In this document: positions 60,571 through 64,000 of the stretch, piece by piece | Numbering within the stretch: the first letter of the stretch is position 1 | Layout of the letters: each line of letters starts with the position of its first letter | From: Symbiodinium natans | Lineage: Eukaryota > Sar > Dinophyceae > Suessiales > Symbiodiniaceae | DNA length: 64,000 nt | NCBI GenBank assembly: GCA_905221605.1 | Contig: CAJNDS010002136.1 | Coordinates: forward strand, 212,501 to 276,500 | Direction: 5' to 3' | The notes under the pieces: generated by a model | Told to the model about the DNA's origin: nothing | Databases searched by the model: none | The model's input: only the letters and a program-made list of their open reading frames with translations | Program-made: the position numbers and the translations under genes

Positions 60571-60661
60571 GGCTTCGAAATTATCACCCTTAAACCCTAA
60601 ACCCTAAACCCTAAACCCCAGACCCTAAACCCTAAACCTTTGTGTGCGACACTCTGAACAG

Positions 60662-60742
60662 GTCAGGCTCCTCGTGCAGCTGCGGTATGCCGAGGAAGAT
60701 CGTCAGGGACAGCCGATCCTCCTTGAGGAGTCCAGGGCTTGA
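60662..60742 (+). CDS. Terminal exon, 26 codons plus stop
   Basis: After CTGAACAG the plus strand reads VRLLVQLRYAEEDRQGQPIL then LEESRA and TGA, exactly in phase. It is followed by the longest ITR of the window. Confidence 0.5.
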   Translation, partial: VRLLVQLRYAEEDRQGQPILLEESRA

Positions 60743-60762
60743 GGGTCGGCATGGGCATGTGA

Positions 60763-61002
60763 GGGTTTAGGGTTAGGGTTTGGGTTTAGGGTTTAGGGTT
60801 TAGGGTTTAGGGTTTAGGGTTTAGGGTTTAGGGTTTAGGGTTTAGGGTTTAGGGTTTTAGTTTAGGGTTTAGGGTTTAGGGTTTAGGGTTTAGGGTTTAG
60901 GGTTTAGGGTTTAGGGTTTAGGGTTTAGGGTTTAGGGTTTAGGGTTTAGGGTTTAGGGTTTAGGGTTTAGGGTTTAGGGTTTAGGGTTTAGGGTTTAGGG
61001 GG
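60763..61002 (+). repeat. Longest ITR, about 240 bp
   Basis: About 34 TTTAGGG units with only a few defects near 60770-60780 and 60855-60865. Confidence 0.97.
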
Positions 61003-61364
61003 AGAGTACTGCAGCATATCGGGTTCCGAACTTGTGCTATATTGCTCTTGGGTTGATTGCGTTTCAGGGGCCTCCCTGCATTACCCCGGGTACCCAGAGA
61101 CTTCATGAGAAGCACTGCTTCTACAACAGAACGCTTTATGGCCTCCAGGCCATGCAACCGGGACCCTCAACACCCCAAACCACCCGCAGCGCCCCAATGT
61201 CAGGGAAAATCTCCCAAAAAAGCGCAGTGAAAGGTTTCCCGCACAACAGCCGCCATTCTCATGCCGAGCAGCATCGCTGGGGTTTGAGCCTTTCGCAGTC
61301 CCATGGGGTGGACAGGTCAGGAGGAGGCGTACGCAAGAGAAGCAAAGGTAATCACGAAGGATCC
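61003..61364. other. Unique DNA with a 118-codon plus frame
   Basis: Frame 61032-61388 starts MCYIALGLIAFQGPPC and is open, but runs into MITE-K, so it is probably not a gene. Confidence 0.3.
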
Positions 61365-61442
61365 ATGTACCTACAAAGTATATCCTGAGCCCTTACCCCT
61401 TTGAGGCCCAAGTATATACTAAATAGGTACATGGACCCTTAG
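61365..61442. mobile_element. MITE-K
   Basis: GGATCCATGTACCTACAAAG...AATAGGTACATGGACCCTTA, 14-bp inverted ends. Confidence 0.6.
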
Positions 61443-61499
61443 GGAATCGATTCGAGTAGATGGAGTGTTGAAGAGCAATGTTGAGGAGTTGGTACTCTG

Positions 61500-61612
61500 A
61501 TATGGGGGTTTACGAACATTAAGGGACCCCAATATAGTCCCCCAAATAATAGGAATCCCTTATCAAAACGACCCCCAGTGACTGAGGTTCCCCTAATTTC
61601 GGAAACCCCCTA
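61500..61612. mobile_element. MITE-D, well preserved, abutting an ITR
   Basis: ATATGGGGGTTTACGAACAT...CCTAATTTCGGAAACCCCC, then CCCTAAA units. Confidence 0.65.
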
Positions 61613-61700
61613 AACCCTAAACCCTGAAACCTAAACCCTAAACCCTAAACCCTGAATCCTAAACCCCAAACCCTAAACCCTAAACCCTGAACCCTAAAAC
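61609..61700 (-). repeat. ITR
   Basis: CCCTAAA and CCCTGAA units following a MITE-D. Confidence 0.9.
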
Positions 61701-61814
61701 AGGGTTAGGTTGCTCTTGCTCCACCTCCGGCTTGGGATTCGAGCTTTCATTTCGGGCAACGGCGCAGGCCTAAGTTGAGGGTTCTTGGTGTTTGGGACCT
61801 GGGTTAGGAAGCCT

Positions 61815-61985
61815 CGTATAAACCTCATAAACCTCATAAACCTCATAAACCTCATAAACCTTATAAACCTTATAAACCTTATAAACCTTATAAGCCTTAT
61901 AAACCTTATAAACCTTATAAACCTTATAAACCTTATAAACCCTAAACCCTAAACCCGAAACCCTACACCCTAAACCCTAAACCCG
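61815..61985 (-). repeat. Nonamer TCATAAACC / TTATAAACC array grading into CCCTAAA
   Basis: Five CCTCATAAA units, about 11 CCTTATAAA units, then CCCTAAA. Confidence 0.9.
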
Positions 61986-62038
61986 AAACGCTTTTTCTGA
62001 CCGCCGGCCGGAAGAATCCGAGGAGCCCACATGGCCGA

Positions 62039-62078
62039 ATATGGGAGTTTCCGAACTTAGGGGTGCCCCTAATTCCGG
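62039..62078. mobile_element. MITE-D reduced to a foldback remnant
   Basis: ATATGGGAGTTTCCGAACTT then AGGGGTGCCCCTAATTCCGG: both ends with almost no interior. Confidence 0.5.
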
Positions 62079-62412
62079 TCCGTAGCACCCAACATCTGAA
62101 GCCCAACACTCCTTGTCCTCTGATGCTTGACGCCCCCCAAAAACATCAAAAGACGCATGGCCCAATACCTCGCACAGACACAAATACAACACACCAACAC
62201 CGCAAACAGCAGAATACCCGAAACATCCGCCTAAAGATCACCAAAAATGACATTGAAAAAAACCCAAAAGAAAGTAAATACCAAGTCCTAAACATCACCA
62301 AAAAATGACATTAAACAAATGTACACTCAGTCCTAAAGATCGCCAAAGCAGTCCTCAAGATCACCAAAAAATGGCATTATAAAAAAAAACACACACACAC
62401 ACACAGAGGTCT
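62079..62412. other. A-rich unique DNA
   Basis: Contains several copies of a TCACCAAAAAATG-like word and an AC microsatellite at 62389-62404. Confidence 0.4.
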
Positions 62413-62516
62413 ACTTAGTTGTCCAGTAACCTGGGGGAACTAAAGGTTAACCTTTGGGATGATAAGGGGATTATATTACCCCAAAAAGGTTAAAGGTTAC
62501 CTACTCTACTACTAAG
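62413..62516. mobile_element. MITE-F
   Basis: TTAGTTGTCCAGTAACCTGG...AAGGTTAAAGGTTACCTACT and CTACTACTAAG. Confidence 0.55.
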
Positions 62517-62664
62517 TCTAAACTCAGTAAGCCCCCCAAGCCCTCCCGGAGCCCAAGCCTGAGTGTAGCAGGCTCCTCCAGCGGCCTTGGGACAGCGCTT
62601 GGAGGTAGCCTGGGCTCTCTCGGCTGCGCCGCTGCGCTCTCCCTCTTATTGGCGGGAAGTGAGG

Positions 62665-62812
62665 TTCAGGGTTTAGGGTTTAGGGTTTAGGGTTTAGGGT
62701 TCAGGGTTCAGGGTTCAGGGTTCAGGGTTCAGGGTTCAGGGTTCAGGGTTTAGGGTTTAGGGTTTAGGGTTTAGGGTTTAGGGTTTAGGGTTTAGGGTTT
62801 AGGGTTTGGGGT
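62665..62812 (+). repeat. ITR with TTCAGGG block
   Basis: TTTAGGG, then eight TTCAGGG, then TTTAGGG. Confidence 0.95.
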
Positions 62813-62840
62813 CGCAAATGGCTCTGTGTCTTGTAGGTGT

Positions 62841-62845
62841 TATAC

Positions 62846-62880
<35 letters not shown>

Positions 62881-62925
62881 TATACATATATATATATATA
62901 TACATATCTATATATATATGTATAG
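62841..62925. repeat. AT microsatellite
   Basis: TATATATATA with ACATA interruptions. Confidence 0.9.
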
Positions 62926-63079
62926 AGGGAGGTTCGTGAAGTCAAGGCTTAGAAGGCGTTGCGGGGGGCTGCAGCTTAAGCTCCGTCGCGTCTGTTCATT
63001 GTTGAGTGGCTTGTCAGGGCCTACCGAATGATTGTGCTGGCGCCTTAAACCCTAAACCCTAAACCCTAAACCCTAAAGG

Positions 63080-63394
63080 CATCCCAGAAGGACTTAAGTG
63101 CTAAGCAAGGTGTATTTGCATCATTGGCCTCGAGTCGAGGCCTGGCCGCTTGGACTTGGCAGAGATGTCGAGCTCGGGTAGAGGCACTAGACTAGGTGCG
63201 AAACAGCCCTGGCTACCAGGCATGCTGGGCTGTGCCCCAAGCTCTATAGCATTCTTGCAGGGATTCACCCAAGGTTTGGGGAATATACGGTTTTGTCACC
63301 AAAACTGTTGCGGGAGGGGCATCCAACTCATCTATTTCTCCAAGCTGCAGCCTGAACACACGTGTATCTGCACTATCTATACATATATACCGCG
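63080..63394. other. Unique DNA upstream of the 63395 exon
   Basis: A plus frame from 63150 is open but in a different phase from the preferred exon. Confidence 0.3.
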
Positions 63395-63455
63395 CAAGAC
63401 AAGCCTGGGCGCCACCCACAAAGAGATTCATCACCGACGAGTTCGCCTCAGGGAT
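63395..63455 (+). CDS. Exon upstream of a duplicated ITR junction
   Basis: Plus-strand frame QAWAPPTKRFITDEFASG ends in CCTCAGGGAT, which recurs after the array. It is in frame with the block at 63526. Confidence 0.4.
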
Positions 63456-63535
63456 CCCTTAACCCTAAACCCTAAACCCTAAACCCTAAACCTTAAACCC
63501 TAACCCTAAACCCTAAACCCTAAACCCTCAGGGAT
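63446..63535. repeat. 10-bp exact direct duplication flanking an ITR
   Basis: CCTCAGGGAT occurs at 63446-63455 and 63526-63535 with only CCCTAAA-type units and a few bases between. Confidence 0.6.
63460..63530 (-). repeat. ITR flanked by a 10-bp duplication
   Basis: CCCTAAA units with short CCCTAA and CCTTAAA variants. Confidence 0.9.
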
Positions 63536-63590
63536 GGAAGTGAGCGCGCAGGAGGCGCAGGGAGGTCCGGGCTTGGTGCTGCCTGCGTGA
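63526..63590 (+). CDS. Terminal exon after the ITR
   Basis: Reads GMEVSAQEAQGGPGLVLPA and TGA on the plus strand when joined at the CTCAG|GG shared by both array flanks. The other phase is also open, so the junction is uncertain. Confidence 0.4.
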
Positions 63591-63632
63591 TTGGGTGTTG
63601 AAGTGGGGGTGGCTTCGTGTCAAGCCTGCAAT

Positions 63633-63737
63633 ATAGAGGCCTCAATAATTAGAATAAGGGTTTTGAGTCTTGGTTATTAGAGTTTCATTACAAAGGGGCC
63701 ATAAGGGAATATGATTAGTAACTACTCCGACCCCTAG
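63633..63737. mobile_element. MITE-C
   Basis: TATAGAGGCCTCAATAATTA...GGCCATAAGGGAATATGATT and AACTACTCCGACCCCTAG. Confidence 0.55.
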
Positions 63738-64000
63738 ATTGAGTAATATCGCAATCGCGGGTCCCCCGAACACTCAGCTGCACAAGGCGTAAGGCTGCAG
63801 ACCGGATAGCCTGTCATAGATGCCAACTGCCAACTCTTCCCTCGCCCGCACTCGAATCTCAGCACCTCATCGTCATATCGGAAACGCCGAATCTGCGGTC
63901 CTGCATGCGGGACTCAAGTACTGGAAACTAAATTCGTCTCTCCAGCGCTGAATCCGCCCTGACCCGAACCCCCTGTAAACGGTGGACGCTGAAACCCTAG

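Larger units (their letters stand above)
235..63530. repeat. Interstitial telomere-like (TTTAGGG/CCCTAAA) array family, overview
   Basis: I count well over 120 arrays in both orientations. Arrays not listed separately below include about 235-283, 1650-1684, 2205-2242, 2405-2452, 2571-2606, 2994-3035, 4828-4859, 5171-5200, 5504-5542, 7241-7277, 8800-8829, 9147-9187, 10334-10352, 10906-10978, 14156-14175, 15085-15142, 16345-16376, 17021-17050, 17441-17462, 18329-18371, 19185-19231, 19912-19928, 20036-20050, 25208-25237, 26697-26735, 27371-27391, 33930-33976, 34558-34612, 36299-36338, 36767-36794, 39859-39890, 41249-41298, 42675-42730, 43337-43430, 46313-46347, 46836-46871, 48433-48487, 49517-49563, 49929-49959, 51096-51205, 52692-52740, 53288-53333, 53895-53939, 57502-57533, 59083-59131, 60424-60472, 60590-60638 and 63044-63077. 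Confidence 0.95.

Noticed and set aside
1-64000. Chromosome end or true telomere
   Set aside because: Arrays are short, in both orientations and spread through the whole window; none is terminal or long enough to be a telomere.
1-64000. tRNA, rRNA, snRNA or spliced-leader genes
   Set aside because: I looked for a T-loop GGTTCGAATC-type box, conserved rRNA words and the dinoflagellate leader word (CATTTTGGCTCAAG) and found no convincing match.
1-64000. Autonomous transposons
   Set aside because: No open frame shows recognisable transposase, integrase or reverse transcriptase motifs.
1-64000. Coccidian (Eimeria) origin because of TTTAGGG repeats
   Set aside because: No CAG-repeat-rich genes; GC-donor candidate introns and the apple-like secreted protein fit a dinoflagellate better. 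Not strictly excluded.

Overview
The window looks like nuclear DNA of a dinoflagellate, most likely a Symbiodiniaceae/Suessiales relative. It carries Arabidopsis-type telomere units (TTTAGGG) and no operons. Its one long gene-like reading frame (about 31.4-32.5 kb, minus strand) encodes a secreted Cys/Thr-rich protein of a kind I associate with dinoflagellates. Several candidate introns use GC or GA donors, as reported for dinoflagellates. Alternatives such as coccidia (Eimeria also has TTTAGGG-like interspersed repeats) or chromerids cannot be fully excluded from sequence alone.

Three layers are interleaved. (1) More than 120 short interstitial telomere-like arrays (ITRs), mostly 15-240 bp and in both orientations, recur about every 0.5 kb, but are absent from about 5.6-7.2, 27.8-29.7 and 30.8-32.8 kb. 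(2) Dozens of 50-130 bp islands lie between them and read as protein with strong codon sense. They often have a CAG/TAG acceptor in front and sometimes an in-frame stop. Most are on the minus strand, as expected of unidirectional dinoflagellate gene arrays. I interpret them as exons of small-exon genes, or gene remnants, whose introns carry the ITRs. (3) At least a dozen families of 60-200 bp non-autonomous inverted-repeat elements (MITEs, named A-M here) are present. I recognised no transposase, reverse transcriptase, rRNA, tRNA or spliced-leader gene.

The most interesting signal is that several ITRs are flanked by direct duplications of exon sequence. Removing the array plus one copy restores one open reading frame. 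The clearest case is 48132-48370, where a 62-nt GC-AG candidate intron consists of telomere units and its 3' splice site is TTTAG|GG. Others are at 54269-54425 (35-bp duplication containing CAG|GTG), 18629-18832, 34892-35059, 63395-63590 and 59145-59385. This suggests telomere-repeat insertions that behave like introners. MITE family A, with TIR TTGGGATGTTCCCC and 10-bp target duplications, looks Mutator-like.

Layout: 0-5.5 kb ITRs, minus-strand exon islands, nested elements and a 57-bp tandem repeat. 5.5-8.2 kb few ITRs, two exon islands, MITEs. 8.2-10 kb GC minisatellite and a minus-strand exon cluster. 10-17 kb mixed islands and MITEs. 17-20.2 kb a minus-strand multi-exon gene candidate (start 20129, two candidate stops). 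21.4-23.5 kb minisatellites, a G-tract and palindromic 21-bp repeats. 24-27.8 kb islands on both strands. 27.8-29.7 kb a 223-bp satellite with a three-unit higher-order period. 29.7-33.5 kb secreted-protein gene region. 33.5-40.8 kb islands and ITRs. 41-46 kb low-information DNA with MITEs. 46-50 kb exon islands and a MITE-A cluster. 50-59 kb minus-strand exon islands. 59.4-59.9 kb an approximately 95-bp tandem repeat. 60-64 kb the longest ITR, AT microsatellites and a plus-strand terminal gene candidate.

All exon calls rest on reading the translation by eye, without transcripts or homology searches, so boundaries are approximate.
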